Below are positions 18,851 through 28,992 of a DNA stretch of 64,000 bases, piece after piece; the stretch's first letter is position 1, and each line of letters starts with the position of its first letter. A program made the position numbers and the translations under genes. The DNA comes from Hyphomicrobiaceae bacterium UBA7697 (GTDB taxonomy: Bacteria; Pseudomonadota; Alphaproteobacteria; Rhizobiales; Methyloligellaceae), in the NCBI GenBank assembly GCA_002482645.1, contig DLGJ01000008.1:248001-312000 (forward strand). The letters are read 5' to 3'. The notes under the pieces were generated by a model. It made no database searches and was not told the DNA's origin. It saw nothing but the letters and a program-made list of their open reading frames with translations.

Positions 18851-20169
18851 CGCGCCTTGTTCGCCCGGATCTCCGCCCAGCGCTCCAGCCGCGCTTTCAC
18901 CTCGGCCTCGTAGCCCCGGCCCGTCGGCGCGTAGAAATGCTGCCGTTCCATGCCGTCGGGAAAATAGTCCTGGCCGGAGAACCCTTCCGCCTCGTTGTGG
19001 TCGTAGGCGTAGCCATGGCCGTAGCCTTCCTGGTCCATGAGCTTGGTCGGTGCATTGAGAATATGCTTGGGCGGCAGGAGCGATCCGCTTTCCTTCGCGA
19101 CCCTGGCCGAGGCTCTGAAGGCCATATAGGCCGCGTTGGATTTCGGTGCCGTGGCGAGATAGACGGTTGCCTGCGCCAGCGCGAGTTCCCCCTCCGGCGA
19201 CCCCAGGAAGTCGTAGGCGTCCTTCGCCGCGTTGGCCTGGAGCAGCGCCGCCGGGTCCGCCATGCCGATATCCTCGACCGCCATGCGAACGAGACGCCGC
19301 GCGATATAGAGCGGGTCCTCGCCCCCGGCAAACATGCGCGCGAGCCAATAGAGCGCCGCGTCCGGGTCCGAGCCGCGGACCGATTTATGCAGCGCGCTGA
19401 TGAGGTTGTAGTGACCGTCTTGCCCCTTGTCGTAGAGCGGCGCGCGGCGTTGAACGAGCCGGGCGAGGCTTGCGCGATCCACAAGCGTCTTCGTACCGGC
19501 AGGGACCGAGAGAAACACATCCTCGACGAGATTGATGAGCCCGCGCCCATCGCCGTCGGCCATGGAGATCAAGGTCTTTCGGGCGTCGGGATCGAGCGGC
19601 AGCTTCCGGCCTTCATGAGCCTCCGCGCGCTGGATCAGCGCTTCCAGAGCTTCGTCGTCGAGCCGCCTGAAGGTCAGAACGCTCGCCCGGGACAGAAGCG
19701 CCGAGTTCAACTCGAAAGACGGATTCTCGGTGGTCGCGCCGACGAGCACGATGGTCCCGTCTTCCATATGCGGAAGAAAGGCATCCTGCTGCGAGCGGTT
19801 GAAGCGGTGAATCTCGTCGATGAAGAGCAGCGTGCCCCGGCCCGCCTCGCGCTTGGCCTTGGCCGCGTCGAACACCTTGCGCAAGTCGGCGACACCGGAC
19901 TGGATCGCCGAAAGCTGCTCGAAATGAAGATCCGTCGTTTCGGCCAGAAGCCGCGCCACCGTGGTTTTGCCCGTGCCGGGCGGGCCCCAAAAGATCACGG
20001 AGGTCAGTCGCCCGGCCCGCACCATGCGCCCCAAGAGTCCGTCGCCAAGCAGATGATCCTGGCCGATGACCTCGTCCAGCGTCTTCGGGCGCAAACGATC
20101 CGCGAGCGGACGCGGGGCGCGATCGGCCAGCCCAGCCGCCTCGAAGAGATTTGCCGCCTCCTTCGCCAT
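18847..20169 (-). CDS. rarA: replication-associated recombination protein A (RarA/MgsA AAA+ ATPase)
   Basis: The 440-residue AAA+ ATPase has Walker A GPPGTGKTTVARLLA, Walker B LLFIDEIHRFN, sensor 1 VGATTENPSF and the family C-terminal tetramerisation region (APTKLMDQEGYGHGYAYDHN). RarA acts at stalled replication forks with SSB and the clamp loader; the eukaryotic homologue is WRNIP1. It lies 3 nt downstream of the DegP-type protease gene, so the two are co-transcribed. Its stop codon overlaps that of the convergent DUF190 gene through a CTAG shared on both strands. Confidence 0.95.
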   Translation of the reverse strand: MAKEAANLFEAAGLADRAPRPLADRLRPKTLDEVIGQDHLLGDGLLGRMVRAGRLTSVIFWGPPGTGKTTVARLLAETTDLHFEQLSAIQSGVADLRKVFDAAKAKREAGRGTLLFIDEIHRFNRSQQDAFLPHMEDGTIVLVGATTENPSFELNSALLSRASVLTFRRLDDEALEALIQRAEAHEGRKLPLDPDARKTLISMADGDGRGLINLVEDVFLSVPAGTKTLVDRASLARLVQRRAPLYDKGQDGHYNLISALHKSVRGSDPDAALYWLARMFAGGEDPLYIARRLVRMAVEDIGMADPAALLQANAAKDAYDFLGSPEGELALAQATVYLATAPKSNAAYMAFRASARVAKESGSLLPPKHILNAPTKLMDQEGYGHGYAYDHNEAEGFSGQDYFPDGMERQHFYAPTGRGYEAEVKARLERWAEIRANKAR

Positions 20170-20172
20170 GGT

Positions 20173-21621
20173 TCAGCCCCGAATGGTGAGATCGAACACC
20201 TTACCGCCACGCTCGATAGCAAGTTTCCAAAGGGCCGTCCGTATTTGCAGAACCACGGATAATTGCTTCACGGACTCGATCTTCTGATCGTTGACGCCGA
20301 CGATGATGTCGCCGGGCCGCAAGCCGAGCCGGCCGGCGTTCGAGCGGCTCTCGACTTCGAGCACGACAACGCCTTTGTCGCTATCGTCGTTCATTCCCAA
20401 CTCGGCGCTGACCGCCGGAGACAGATTGGCGACGCGGCTGCCGGCGAAGGGATTGGCTCCGGTCAGGTCACGCTCGTTCCGGGGCGGCTCCTCGATCGGA
20501 ACCTCCGTCGCGATCGTCGTCGTAAACCGTTTGCCGTCGCGATAGAGACCGAGTTCGGCCGTGCCGCCGACGCCCTTCGTGACGAACCGGTATTGCAACG
20601 CTTCGGGGTCCTGCACGTCCTTGCCGTCGATGCTCACGATGACGTCGCCCACCTTGAGCCCGGCGCGCGTCGCCGGACCCTTCTCATGCACGCGCGTCAC
20701 CATCGCACCGGCCGGCCGTGCCAGCCCAAGCGACTCCGCAAGGTCCGATGTGAGCGGCTGCAGCGATGCGCCGAGCCACGGGCGCTGAACCTTTCCGCCC
20801 TTGAGCGCGGACTGAACGATCACCTGCACCATGTTGGAAGGAATCGCGAATCCGATTCCGTGCGACCCGCCGCTCTTGGAGAAGATCGCGGTGTTGATCC
20901 CGACCAAATGCCCGTCCAAATCGACCAGCGCGCCACCCGAATTGCCCGGATTGATGGCGGCATCGGTTTGGATGAAGAACTGATAGTCGGAAATGCCGAC
21001 CTTGGTGCGCGCCAGCGCCGACACGATACCGCTGGTGACCGTCTGCCCCACGCCGAACGGATCGCCGATCGCCAGGACGAGATCGCCAACCTCGAGACTG
21101 TCGGAATTGGCGAACTCGATCGCCGGGAACTTGGCGCCGTCGCTCTCCAACCGCAACACGGCCAAGTCCGTCTGCTCGTCCTTCAGGATCAGCGAGGCCG
21201 GGAACTCCCGCCCGTCGTTGAGCGCCACCGTGATCTCCGATTCGCCGCCCGAGCGGATCACGTGGTAGTTCGTGACCACCACGCCTTCGCTGTTGACGAG
21301 GACGCCGGATCCCAGCGAGTTCTGAATGCGCTCTCGCGGCACGCCGAATTGCTGGCCGAAGAAACGCCGGAAGAACGGGTCGTTGAAAAGCGGAGAGACG
21401 GCCTGCTGGACCTTGTGACGGACATAAACGTTCACGACCGTGGGAGCCGCCCGTTTCACCACGGGGGCGAAGGACTGTTTGACCGCCGCCGCGCTCTTGG
21501 GAACGACCTTCGTGACCACCTCGTCTTGCGCGGATGCGGCGCCCGGCGCCCCAAGCAGAACGATCAGCGCGGCAAGGCCAAACTTGCCACCTGTCCGCAG
21601 CAAAACTTCCAAACGTGTCAT
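20173..21621 (-). CDS. DegP/HtrA-family periplasmic serine protease
   Basis: The 482-residue protease has a signal peptide (GLAALIVLLGAPGAASA). The trypsin-like domain carries His 120 (VVTNYHVI), Asp 152 (TDLAVLRL) and Ser 228 (NPGNSGGAL). Two PDZ domains follow (MVTRVHEKGPATRAGLKVGD and RSNAGRLGLRPGDIIVGVND). It degrades or refolds damaged envelope proteins. DegP, DegQ and Do-like paralogues cannot be separated by motif alone. The ATG at 21619-21621 starts the signal peptide; sequence upstream lacks coding character. rarA follows after 3 nt. Confidence 0.94.
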   Translation of the reverse strand: MTRLEVLLRTGGKFGLAALIVLLGAPGAASAQDEVVTKVVPKSAAAVKQSFAPVVKRAAPTVVNVYVRHKVQQAVSPLFNDPFFRRFFGQQFGVPRERIQNSLGSGVLVNSEGVVVTNYHVIRSGGESEITVALNDGREFPASLILKDEQTDLAVLRLESDGAKFPAIEFANSDSLEVGDLVLAIGDPFGVGQTVTSGIVSALARTKVGISDYQFFIQTDAAINPGNSGGALVDLDGHLVGINTAIFSKSGGSHGIGFAIPSNMVQVIVQSALKGGKVQRPWLGASLQPLTSDLAESLGLARPAGAMVTRVHEKGPATRAGLKVGDVIVSIDGKDVQDPEALQYRFVTKGVGGTAELGLYRDGKRFTTTIATEVPIEEPPRNERDLTGANPFAGSRVANLSPAVSAELGMNDDSDKGVVVLEVESRSNAGRLGLRPGDIIVGVNDQKIESVKQLSVVLQIRTALWKLAIERGGKVFDLTIRG

Positions 21622-21868
21622 CGCTCGCTCTGCTAGTGGTATCAAAGAGACGGAAAACGTGCACCGGATCGTGCAACAGTGGCTATCCGTGTTCCAAAGA
21701 AAACGGGCCTTCTTGCGGCGAAGAGCGGCGCCGTCCAAAGCTTCGCCCCGGAGAAGCGGGACGATAGCGATACCAAACCTCGGTTGCCGCTGTACCCTTT
21801 TCAACTATGATGCCGCGTCGGCGAAGGCCCTCGCCGGCCTCGAACGAAAGTACATTGGAGTGAAACGC

Positions 21869-22369
21869 ATGCGAATTGTCAAAACTGGTTTGATCGCCCT
21901 AGCGGCGAGTTTCGCGGCCGGTACCGCCGCGCACGCCGTGGAGGTCAAGAAAGAGGCTGAAGCTCCTGGCACTCCGGAAAGCGTTTGGGCTCTTGTGGGC
22001 GATTTCTGCGCCATCAAGGACTGGCATCCCGCGGTCGTGGAGTGCGAGCAGGTGGACGAAGGCGGCGACACGTTCCGTATTCTCACCCTGGGCGATGGCG
22101 GCAAGATCAAGGAGAAGCTGACCGACAAGGACGACACGAGCTACAGCTACGAGATCATCGAGAGCCCCCTGCCCGTGAAAAACTACTCCGCCAAGCTCGA
22201 TATCGATGAGGACGACGAAGACAACGTCGTCGAGATCGAGTGGGAAGCCGAGTTCGACCCTGCCGACGGCGTCGAGGAAGACAAGGCCATAGAGGTCATC
22301 ACCGGCATTTTCGCCGATGGCCTGGCCGGGATCCAGAAGAAGGCCAAGGAAGCGGACAAGGCGCAGTAG
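21869..22369 (+). CDS. exported SRPBCC (START-like) protein
   Basis: The 166-residue protein has a signal peptide (TGLIALAASFAAGTAAHA). A SRPBCC fold follows: TPESVWALVGDFCAIKDWHP, then a run of alternating strands (CEQVDEGGDTFRILTLGDGG, YSYEIIESPLPVKNYSAKL) and a C-terminal helix that closes the ligand cavity. Members related to the polyketide-cyclase/MxaD group bind hydrophobic ligands or assist periplasmic enzymes. The ATG at 21869 follows TTGGAG at 10 nt. It is transcribed away from degP and ends at a strong terminator shared with rplQ. Confidence 0.85.
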   Translation: MRIVKTGLIALAASFAAGTAAHAVEVKKEAEAPGTPESVWALVGDFCAIKDWHPAVVECEQVDEGGDTFRILTLGDGGKIKEKLTDKDDTSYSYEIIESPLPVKNYSAKLDIDEDDEDNVVEIEWEAEFDPADGVEEDKAIEVITGIFADGLAGIQKKAKEADKAQ

Positions 22370-22423
22370 TCTCCGGTCCGTGCGGCTTTCGCACTGGAAC
22401 GCTCTTCAGGCGGAGACAAACAA

Positions 22424-22456
22424 AAAAGGCGCATCGCCGGGCGGTGCGCCTTTTGC
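22424..22456. terminator. bidirectional intrinsic terminator
   Basis: AAAAGGCGCA (22424-22433) pairs with TGCGCCTTTT (22445-22454) around an 11-nt loop. A T run follows on the minus strand (TTTTTTG) and a shorter one on the plus strand. It ends the long minus-strand ribosomal protein transcript after rplQ and the facing SRPBCC gene. Confidence 0.9.
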
Positions 22457-22503
22457 TTTACCGGCAAAGCCGGATTGTCGATCGGCGAGGCGCCGGACCG
22501 GCT

Positions 22504-22932
22504 CTAGGCCGCGGCCTGCTCGCCGTCCTCGTCCACCTCCTGGGTCGGCCCTGAGTCCTGGCCGCGCGCATCCTCGTCGCGGTCCACGAGCTCGATCACG
22601 GCCATCGGCGCGGAATCGCCGAAGCGGAAACCGGCCTTGAGCACGCGCGTGTAGCCGCCCGGACGCTCCGCATAGCGCGGTCCGAGGGTCTCGAACAGCT
22701 TCGCAACCATGTCCTCGTCGCGAATCCGCGCGAATGCCTGACGGCGCGCATGGAGATCGCCACGCTTGGCGAGCGTGATGAGCTGATCGGTCACACGCCG
22801 CAACTCCTTCGCCTTCGGCAAGGTCGTCACGATTTGCTCATGCTTGATGAGCGCCGATGCCATGTTCGCAAACAACGCACTGCGGTGCGTCGAAGTCCGG
22901 TTCAGCTTCCGGCCTGCCTTGCGGTGTCGCAT
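22504..22932 (-). CDS. rplQ: 50S ribosomal protein L17
   Basis: The 142-residue protein begins with the invariant [20 protein letters not shown]. It binds 23S rRNA near the peptide exit region, contacting L3 and L22. After the conserved core ([26 protein letters not shown]) there is an acidic tail ([12 protein letters not shown]...EDGEQAAA), a feature seen in several alphaproteobacterial L17 proteins. It is the last gene of the ribosomal supercluster, 52 nt downstream of rpoA. Confidence 0.97.
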   Translation of the reverse strand: MRHRKAGRKLNRTSTHRSALFANMASALIKHEQIVTTLPKAKELRRVTDQLITLAKRGDLHARRQAFARIRDEDMVAKLFETLGPRYAERPGGYTRVLKAGFRFGDSAPMAVIELVDRDEDARGQDSGPTQEVDEDGEQAAA

Positions 22933-22984
22933 TGACTTATCCTTTTTCGAGGCTCGACAGGCCGCCCAAGAAGCGGCCTTGCGG

Positions 22985-24001
22985 CTAGTAGTGGTCTTCG
23001 AAGCGCTTGGCCAGCTCTTCGATATTCTCCGGCGGCCAGTCCGGCACGTCCATGCCGAGATGCAGGCCCATGGAGGCCAGAACCTCCTTGATCTCGTTCA
23101 GCGACTTACGGCCGAAATTCGGGGTCCGCAACATCTCCGCTTCGGTCTTCTGAATGAGGTCGCCGATATAGACGATGTTGTCGTTCTTCAGGCAGTTCGC
23201 CGAACGGACCGACAGTTCGAGCTCGTCGACCTTCTTGAGAAGCGCGGCGTTGAAAACCAGCTCCGGCTGCTGCTGGAAGGTCTGCTCCTTCTTCGGCTCT
23301 TCGAAATTGACGAACACGGACAGCTGATCCTGGACGATGCGCGCGGCAAGCGCGATCGAGTCCTCGGGGCGAACGGAGCCGTCCGTCTCGATATTCATGG
23401 TCAACTTATCGTAGTCGAGGATCTGGCCTTCGCGGGTATTTTCGACCCGGTAGGACACCTTGCGCACCGGGCTGAACAGCGAATCCACCGGAATGAAGCC
23501 GATCGGCGCATCGTCGGGACGGTTGCGCTCGGCGGGCACGTAGCCCTTGCCCGAGGAGGACGTGAACTCCATATGGATAGCGGCACCCTCGTCGAGCGTA
23601 CAGATCACGTGATCCGGATTGAGAATTTCGACCTCCGAACCGCCCTGGATGTCCCCGGCGGTGGCGACGCCCGGCCCTTCCTTCTGAAGCACCATGCGCT
23701 TGACGCCTTCGGAGTGCTGGTTGACGGCGATTTCCTTGATGTTGAGGACGATGTTCGTCACGTCCTCGCGCACGCCCGGGATCGACGAGAATTCGTGCAG
23801 CACGCCATCGATATGCACCGAGGTGATGGCGGCGCCCTGAAGCGAAGACAACAGCACGCGACGCAGAGCATTGCCGAGGGTCAGACCAAAGCCACGCTCC
23901 AGCGGCTCGGCGACAACCGTCGCGAACCGTGCCGGATCGCGGCCGGGCGTGACGTTCAGCTTGGTGGGCTTGATGAGATCTTGCCAGTTCTTTTGCAGCA
24001 C
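22985..24001 (-). CDS. rpoA: DNA-directed RNA polymerase alpha subunit
   Basis: This gives 338 residues from GTG at 23999-24001, where the usual family start [12 protein letters not shown] begins; AAAGGG lies 8 nt upstream. An in-frame ATG at 24070 would add 23 residues ([14 protein letters not shown]...) with no Shine-Dalgarno site and no family counterpart. The N-terminal domain ([18 protein letters not shown]) dimerises and assembles beta and beta'. The C-terminal domain ([20 protein letters not shown] and [15 protein letters not shown]) contacts UP elements and activators. It lies between rpsK and rplQ as in the classical alpha operon, but rpsD is absent. Confidence 0.95.
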   Translation of the reverse strand: MLQKNWQDLIKPTKLNVTPGRDPARFATVVAEPLERGFGLTLGNALRRVLLSSLQGAAITSVHIDGVLHEFSSIPGVREDVTNIVLNIKEIAVNQHSEGVKRMVLQKEGPGVATAGDIQGGSEVEILNPDHVICTLDEGAAIHMEFTSSSGKGYVPAERNRPDDAPIGFIPVDSLFSPVRKVSYRVENTREGQILDYDKLTMNIETDGSVRPEDSIALAARIVQDQLSVFVNFEEPKKEQTFQQQPELVFNAALLKKVDELELSVRSANCLKNDNIVYIGDLIQKTEAEMLRTPNFGRKSLNEIKEVLASMGLHLGMDVPDWPPENIEELAKRFEDHY

Positions 24002-24094
24002 CGGTGTCGCCCTTTCGTGATCGTTGATCGGAGCCGCCGGCTCCGGAATGCGAATGTCTTCGTCCAGCATGTCGTGTCGGTCGCCCGTGTCGTC

Positions 24095-24484
24095 TTAGAC
24101 GCGACGGCGCTTGCGCGGCCGGCAACCGTTATGCGGGATCGGCGTCACATCGCGGATGGAGATAACGTTGAAGCCCGACGCCTGCAGCGCGCGCAGGGCC
24201 GACTCGCGGCCGGAACCTGGACCGCGAACCTCGATTTCGAGGTTCTTCATGCCGTGCTCGGCCGCCTTCTTGCCGGCGTCCTCGGCGGCGACCTGAGCCG
24301 CGTACGGCGTCGACTTACGCGAGCCCTTGAATCCCATGGCACCGGCCGAGGACCAGGAAATCGCGTTTCCTTGCGCATCGGTGATGGTGATCATGGTGTT
24401 GTTGAAGCTTGCATGCACATGGGCCACACCGGATGTGATGTTCTTCCGTTCCCGGCGGCGGACCCGTGCTTTTTCCTTGGCCAT
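24095..24484 (-). CDS. rpsK: 30S ribosomal protein S11
   Basis: The 129-residue platform protein ([20 protein letters not shown]..., [10 protein letters not shown] at the C-terminus) contacts 16S rRNA helix 45 and the E-site mRNA. All family motifs are intact, including [17 protein letters not shown]. It lies between rpsM and rpoA in the alpha operon order. Confidence 0.97.
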   Translation of the reverse strand: MAKEKARVRRRERKNITSGVAHVHASFNNTMITITDAQGNAISWSSAGAMGFKGSRKSTPYAAQVAAEDAGKKAAEHGMKNLEIEVRGPGSGRESALRALQASGFNVISIRDVTPIPHNGCRPRKRRRV

Positions 24485-24557
24485 GCTCTATTCCCGCAAA
24501 TTCCAATTGGCGGCGGTGAAGTCCCCGAAAAGGAGCCCGGCCGCGTGTTCAGCGTCT

Positions 24558-24926
24558 CTACTTCTTCTTGCCAGCGATCGGCTTGGCGGGCCCCTTCCGG
24601 GTACGCGCGTTCGTGTGCGTGCGCTGGCCACGGACCGGAAGACCGCGGCGATGCCGCAGACCGCGATAGCAACCGAGATCCATGAGGCGCTTGATGTTCA
24701 TCGATACTTCGCGCCGAAGATCGCCTTCGACCACATAGTCGCGGTCGATGGTCTCACGAATCTGAATGACCTCGGATTCCGTCAGCTCGCTCACCCGCCG
24801 CTCGGACGGAATGGAAACCTTGTCACAAATCTCCTTGGCAAAGGCATCGCCAATACCGTGGATATAGGTCAGCGCGATCTCGACCCGCTTGTTGGTCGGA
24901 ATATTCACGCCTGCAATTCGGGCCAC
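24558..24926 (-). CDS. rpsM: 30S ribosomal protein S13
   Basis: The 122-residue head protein ([18 protein letters not shown], the H2TH region [13 protein letters not shown], basic tail [15 protein letters not shown]) contacts tRNA in the P site and helix 38 of 23S rRNA. The start is GTG at 24924-24926, with GAGGAGG exactly 7 nt upstream. An ATG nine codons earlier is rejected because it lacks a binding site and falls outside the family alignment. Confidence 0.96.
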   Translation of the reverse strand: MARIAGVNIPTNKRVEIALTYIHGIGDAFAKEICDKVSIPSERRVSELTESEVIQIRETIDRDYVVEGDLRREVSMNIKRLMDLGCYRGLRHRRGLPVRGQRTHTNARTRKGPAKPIAGKKK

Positions 24927-25061
24927 GTTGTCGCCTCCTCGTACAGCACGCACTAACGCGCTGAAATTACAACTAAATTAGCCTATTGAAACACGACAAG
25001 ACCGACCGCGGACAGGCATCGCCCCCGGGTCCGGTCAGTCCATCAAGCCATGGAACGCGTC

Positions 25062-25090
25062 TATGTAGCGATTCCGCTTGACAAGGTCAA
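25062..25090 (-). promoter_or_regulatory. sigma70-type promoter candidate upstream of rpsM
   Basis: On the minus strand TTGACC (25085-25090) is followed after 17 nt by TACATA (25062-25067), in the 197-nt gap between adk and rpsM. It would give the rpsM-rpsK-rpoA-rplQ genes their own transcript, independent of secY-adk. Confidence 0.5.
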
Positions 25091-25123
25091 CTGGGCCGGT
25101 GGCCCGAAAAACAGTGTTTGGGC

Positions 25124-25774
25124 CTACGCCCCGTCCAGCGCCTGATCTATCTCCTTCTGAACCGTCTCAATATCGGCCATACCGTCGACGGTTCTGACCT
25201 TGCCTTGCGCCGTGTAATAGCCGATCAGCGGCTTCGTTTGCGCGTGATATGCCTTCAGCCGCTCGCGAACGACTTCCTCGGTGTCGTCCTTGCGGCGCTT
25301 GAACTCCGTCCCGCCGCAGCGGTCGCAGACGCCCTCGGCCTTCGGCTTCTTGAACAACGTGTGATAGCCCTCGCCACACGCGGCACAGGTATACCGGCCG
25401 GTAATGCGCCCTACGAGCGCCTCGTCGTCCACGTCGATCACAAGGACCCGATCCACCGCCTCGTCACGGGACTTCAGCAACTCATCGAGCGCCTCGGCCT
25501 GACCGATGGTCCGGGGAAACCCGTCCAGAATGAAGCCCGGACCGTCCGGCTCTTCCTCCATGCGCTCGGAGATCAGCCCGATCACCAGCTCGTCCGGTAC
25601 CAGCTCGCCGCGCTCCATGAGATCACCGGCCTGCACGCCGAGCTTGGTCCCCGCGGCGACGGCGGCGCGCAGCATGTCGCCAGTCGAGAGCTGGACGAAC
25701 TCCCGCATCTCCTGCAGCCGCTTGGCCTGCGTACCCTTACCCGCGCCGGGCGCACCGAGCATCACCAGATTCAT
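25124..25774 (-). CDS. adk: adenylate kinase (zinc-lid type)
   Basis: The 216-residue enzyme interconverts ATP + AMP and 2 ADP. The P-loop is GAPGAGKGT at 8-16, the AMP-binding region is [15 protein letters not shown] and the catalytic stretch is FILDGFPRT. The lid domain has four cysteines (CAAC ... CDRC), which in the family bind a structural zinc, typical of the longer Gram-positive and many alphaproteobacterial enzymes. Its start ATG overlaps the secY stop by 4 nt (ATGA), so it is translated in coupling with secY. Confidence 0.97.
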   Translation of the reverse strand: MNLVMLGAPGAGKGTQAKRLQEMREFVQLSTGDMLRAAVAAGTKLGVQAGDLMERGELVPDELVIGLISERMEEEPDGPGFILDGFPRTIGQAEALDELLKSRDEAVDRVLVIDVDDEALVGRITGRYTCAACGEGYHTLFKKPKAEGVCDRCGGTEFKRRKDDTEEVVRERLKAYHAQTKPLIGYYTAQGKVRTVDGMADIETVQKEIDQALDGA

Positions 25775-27102
25775 CTGCGCCGTCCCCTCAGCTTGGCCTT
25801 CTTGATCAGCCCCTCATATTGGTGGGCGAGAAGATGGCTTTGAACCTGGGCCACCGTGTCCATCGTCACGCTCACGACGATGAGGAGCGAGGTGCCGCCG
25901 AAATAGAACGGCACACCCCATTCGGCGATGAGAATCTCCGGCAGCACGCAAACCGCGGCCAGATAGAGCGCGCCCACCACGGTGATCCGCGTCAGCACGT
26001 AGTCGATATATTCGGCCGTGCGCTCACCGGGCCGGATGCCGGGAAGGAAGCCGCCATACTTCTTCAAGTTGTCCGCGGTCTCCTTCGGATTGAAGACGAT
26101 GGCCGTATAGAAGAAGGCGAAGAAGACGATCAGCGAGACGTAGATCAGGATGTAGAGCGGCTGCCCGCGGCCGAGCATGGCCGTCACGGTGTTCAACCAC
26201 TCGGGGCCTTGTCCGGCCGAGAAATTCGCGACCGTGATCGGCAGCAGCAGGAGGGACGAGGCGAAGATCGGCGGAATGACGCCGGCCGTGTTCAGCTTCA
26301 AAGGCAGGTGCGAGGCATCGCCCTGGAACATCTTGTTGCCGACTTGTCGCTTCGGATATTGCACCAAGAGCCGCCGCTGCGCCCGCTCCATGAAGACGAT
26401 AAACGCGATCACGACAACCGCGAACAGGAACAGGGCGATGATCAGCCCGGCCGACAAGGCGCCCTGGCGGCCAAGTTCCAGCGTTCCAACCAGGGCCGAC
26501 GGCAACTCGGCCACGATGCCCGCATAGATAATCAGAGAGATCCCGTTACCGACGCCGCGCGCCGTGATCTGCTCACCGAGCCACATCAGGAACACCGTGC
26601 CGCCAACCAGCGTGATGACGGTGGTGATGCGGAAGAACCAGCCCGGATCGGTGACGATATTGCCGGCTCCCTCGAGGCCGACGGCGATGCCGTAGCCCTG
26701 GAGCGCGGCGAGAAGCACCGTTCCGTAGCGCGTGTATTGGTTGATCTGGCGCCGCCCCTGCTCGCCCTCTTTCTTGAGCTGCTCGAGCGTCGGCGAGACG
26801 GTCGTCAGAAGCTGAATGATGATCGATGCCGAGATATACGGCATGATGTTGAGCGCGAAGATCGCCATACGCCCGACAGCGCCGCCCGAGAACATGTTGA
26901 ACATGCCCAGGATACCGGACTGCTGCTGCCGGAAGACATCGGCGAGCGCCTGGGGATTGATGCCTGGAATCGGGATATAGGTGCCGAGCCGGTAGATCAC
27001 GAGCGCGATCAACGTGAACCAGATGCGCTTCTTGAGTTCGTCGGCCTTCGCAAAGGCCGCGAAGTTCAAGTTGGACACGAGCTGTTCTGCGGCGGACGCC
27101 AT
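25771..27102 (-). CDS. secY: preprotein translocase channel SecY
   Basis: The 443-residue channel has ten membrane segments. It begins [29 protein letters not shown] and ends AKLRGRRR. Family motifs are readable: GTYIPIPGI, the plug region near GIFNMFSGG-like [11 protein letters not shown], and [16 protein letters not shown]. With SecE (encoded at 53.1 kb) and SecG it forms the core translocon used by exported proteins in this window. It lies between rplO and adk in the spc operon and overlaps adk by 4 nt. Confidence 0.97.
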   Translation of the reverse strand: MASAAEQLVSNLNFAAFAKADELKKRIWFTLIALVIYRLGTYIPIPGINPQALADVFRQQQSGILGMFNMFSGGAVGRMAIFALNIMPYISASIIIQLLTTVSPTLEQLKKEGEQGRRQINQYTRYGTVLLAALQGYGIAVGLEGAGNIVTDPGWFFRITTVITLVGGTVFLMWLGEQITARGVGNGISLIIYAGIVAELPSALVGTLELGRQGALSAGLIIALFLFAVVVIAFIVFMERAQRRLLVQYPKRQVGNKMFQGDASHLPLKLNTAGVIPPIFASSLLLLPITVANFSAGQGPEWLNTVTAMLGRGQPLYILIYVSLIVFFAFFYTAIVFNPKETADNLKKYGGFLPGIRPGERTAEYIDYVLTRITVVGALYLAAVCVLPEILIAEWGVPFYFGGTSLLIVVSVTMDTVAQVQSHLLAHQYEGLIKKAKLRGRRR

Positions 27103-27175
27103 ATGCGCTCTTCCCTTCTCCAGAACGGTGCGGCGGCCTTACTGCAAGGCCGCCCCGAAACGTCCTGGACGTGTC

Positions 27176-27790
27176 CTACTCGGACGTGTCGTTCTTCGCT
27201 GTGGTCTTCTTCGCCGCCTTCTTGGGTGCGGACTTCTTGGGCGCGGACTTCTTCGGTGCGGACTCCGCCGCCGCCTTACGCTGCTTCTTCGGCGCCCCCT
27301 CGCCTTCGGACTTGGCCGTACGTTGCGGCATCGCCGTGATCGTCACGGTTCCGCCCGCCGCTTCGACGGCCTTCACCGCGCCGCTGGAAGCCCCCGTCAC
27401 TTCGAACGAGACCTTGCTCTTGAGCTCGCCTTGGCCGAGTAGCCGCACGCCGTCGCGCGCACGGCGAATGACGCCAGCATCGACGAGAGCCTGAACCGTG
27501 ACCGGCTTCGAAGCATCGAGCTTCTTGTCGTCGATCGCCGCCTGGATGCGGCCCACATTCACCTCGTTGAAGTCCTTGGCGAAGATGTTGCTGAAGCCGC
27601 GCTTCGGCAGGCGCCGGTGCAGCGGCATCTGACCGCCCTCGAAGCCCTTAATGGCCACGCCGGAACGCGATTTCTGGCCTTTCTGGCCATGGCCCGACGT
27701 CTTGCCCAGGCCCGAGCCCAGACCGCGTCCGACACGCTTCTTGGATTTCGACGCGCCAGGAAGGTCGCGGAGGTCGTTCAGTCGCATCAT
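27176..27790 (-). CDS. rplO: 50S ribosomal protein L15 with long Lys/Ala/Pro tail
   Basis: The core ([42 protein letters not shown], to [16 protein letters not shown]) is a normal L15 that stabilises 23S rRNA around the exit tunnel. A roughly 45-residue tail follows, rich in Lys, Ala and Pro and containing SAPKK three times in a row. Typical L15 is about 150-160 residues, and this one is 204. Two ATG codons in tandem (27785-27790) compete as start; AAGGA lies 5 or 8 nt upstream. Confidence 0.95.
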   Translation of the reverse strand: MMRLNDLRDLPGASKSKKRVGRGLGSGLGKTSGHGQKGQKSRSGVAIKGFEGGQMPLHRRLPKRGFSNIFAKDFNEVNVGRIQAAIDDKKLDASKPVTVQALVDAGVIRRARDGVRLLGQGELKSKVSFEVTGASSGAVKAVEAAGGTVTITAMPQRTAKSEGEGAPKKQRKAAAESAPKKSAPKKSAPKKAAKKTTAKNDTSE

Positions 27791-27798
27791 CTTGTTCC

Positions 27799-28002
27799 TT
27801 AGGCTCCGGCCTCGTCCTCGACGATCCGCACCAGATGGCTCACCTTGGCCACCATGCCGCGCACTTCGGGGCTGTCGACCAGCGTCCGCCGCTTGTGCAT
27901 CTTGTTCAGGCCGAGCCCGATAAGGGTCGCGCGCTGCACGCCGGGACGGCGGATCGGGCTCCCGATCTGCTCCACGACGATTGTCTTTTTATTCTCGGCC
28001 AT
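27799..28002 (-). CDS. rpmD: 50S ribosomal protein L30
   Basis: The 67-residue short bacterial form ([35 protein letters not shown]) binds 23S rRNA domain II/V. It sits between rpsE and rplO, 8 nt from rplO, in the standard spc order. L30 is absent from some bacteria but retained here. Confidence 0.95.
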   Translation of the reverse strand: MAENKKTIVVEQIGSPIRRPGVQRATLIGLGLNKMHKRRTLVDSPEVRGMVAKVSHLVRIVEDEAGA

Positions 28003-28027
28003 CGTTCTTCAATCCTGTCTATCGCCT

Positions 28028-28597
28028 TTAGGCTTGCGCCTCGGCTCCCTCGCCCGCCTGATCGCGGCGGCGGGACACGATTTCACTCACCTTCTTGCCA
28101 CGCCGCGCGGCCACGCCACGGGGGCTGTCTTCGTGGCGCAGCGCATCGAACGTGGCACGCACCATGTTGTATGGGTTCGAGCTGCCGAGCGACTTGGCGA
28201 CCACGTCCTGGATGCCAAGCGTCTCGAACACGGCGCGCATCGGGCCGCCCGCGATGATGCCCGTTCCAGGAGGCGCCGCACGCAGGATCACCTTGCCCGC
28301 GCCATGCTGTCCGCGGACGTCGTGGTGCAGCGTCCGGCCTTCGCGCAGCGGAACCTTGAGCAGGTTGCGCTTCGCCGACTCGGTCGCCTTGCGGATGGCC
28401 TCCGGCACTTCGCGCGCCTTGCCATGACCGAACCCGACCCGGCCCTTCTGATCGCCGACAACGACCAGCGCGGCGAAACCGAAACGGCGTCCGCCCTTCA
28501 CCACCTTGGCGACGCGGTTGATGTGAACGAGCTTGTCGACGAACTCGCTATCGCGTTCGCGATCGTCGCGCTCTCTACCTTGCGGGCCTCGTGCCAC
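28028..28597 (-). CDS. rpsE: 30S ribosomal protein S5
   Basis: The 189-residue protein has an S5 dsRBD ([21 protein letters not shown]) and C-terminal half ([21 protein letters not shown]) that contact 16S rRNA near the decoding site and help fidelity. An acidic and basic N-terminal extension ([16 protein letters not shown]) precedes the core, common in Alphaproteobacteria. It is 25 nt from rpmD. Confidence 0.96.
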   Translation of the reverse strand: MARGPQGRERDDRERDSEFVDKLVHINRVAKVVKGGRRFGFAALVVVGDQKGRVGFGHGKAREVPEAIRKATESAKRNLLKVPLREGRTLHHDVRGQHGAGKVILRAAPPGTGIIAGGPMRAVFETLGIQDVVAKSLGSSNPYNMVRATFDALRHEDSPRGVAARRGKKVSEIVSRRRDQAGEGAEAQA

Positions 28598-28618
28598 GGT
28601 CGATCCTTTCCGAATACC

Positions 28619-28981
28619 TTAAAAGTTCAGACCCGCCTCGCGGGCCGCGTCTGCGAGCGCCTTGATGCGCCCGTGATAGAGATAGGCGCCACGGTCGAAG
28701 ATCACGTCCTTGACCCCGGCCTTCACCGCCCGCTCGGCGACGAGCTTGCCGACGGCCTCGGCCGCCGCGGTGTCGCTCCCCTTGGGCAGGTTGCCCTTGA
28801 GATCCTTGTCGAGGCTCGACGCGAATGCGAGCGTCTTGCCCTCGCGATCGTCGATGATCTGCGCGTAGATGTGCTTGGAAGACCGGAACACCGACAGACG
28901 CGCACGTCCGTTGGCCGCCCGCTTCAGCGAATGCCGTACTCGGCGCGCACGCCGCGCAAAGCTATTGTTCAACGTACCCAT
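28619..28981 (-). CDS. rplR: 50S ribosomal protein L18
   Basis: The 120-residue 5S-rRNA-binding protein ([35 protein letters not shown], and [20 protein letters not shown]) joins L5 and 5S rRNA to the central protuberance. All conserved stretches are intact. It lies between rplF and rpsE. Confidence 0.96.
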   Translation of the reverse strand: MGTLNNSFARRARRVRHSLKRAANGRARLSVFRSSKHIYAQIIDDREGKTLAFASSLDKDLKGNLPKGSDTAAAEAVGKLVAERAVKAGVKDVIFDRGAYLYHGRIKALADAAREAGLNF

Positions 28982-28992
28982 CTTCAGTCCCG

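Noticed and set aside
24002..24070. N-terminal extension of RpoA from ATG 24070
   Set aside because: No ribosome-binding site and no counterpart in the family; the GTG at 24001 has AAAGGG 8 nt upstream and starts the conserved region.
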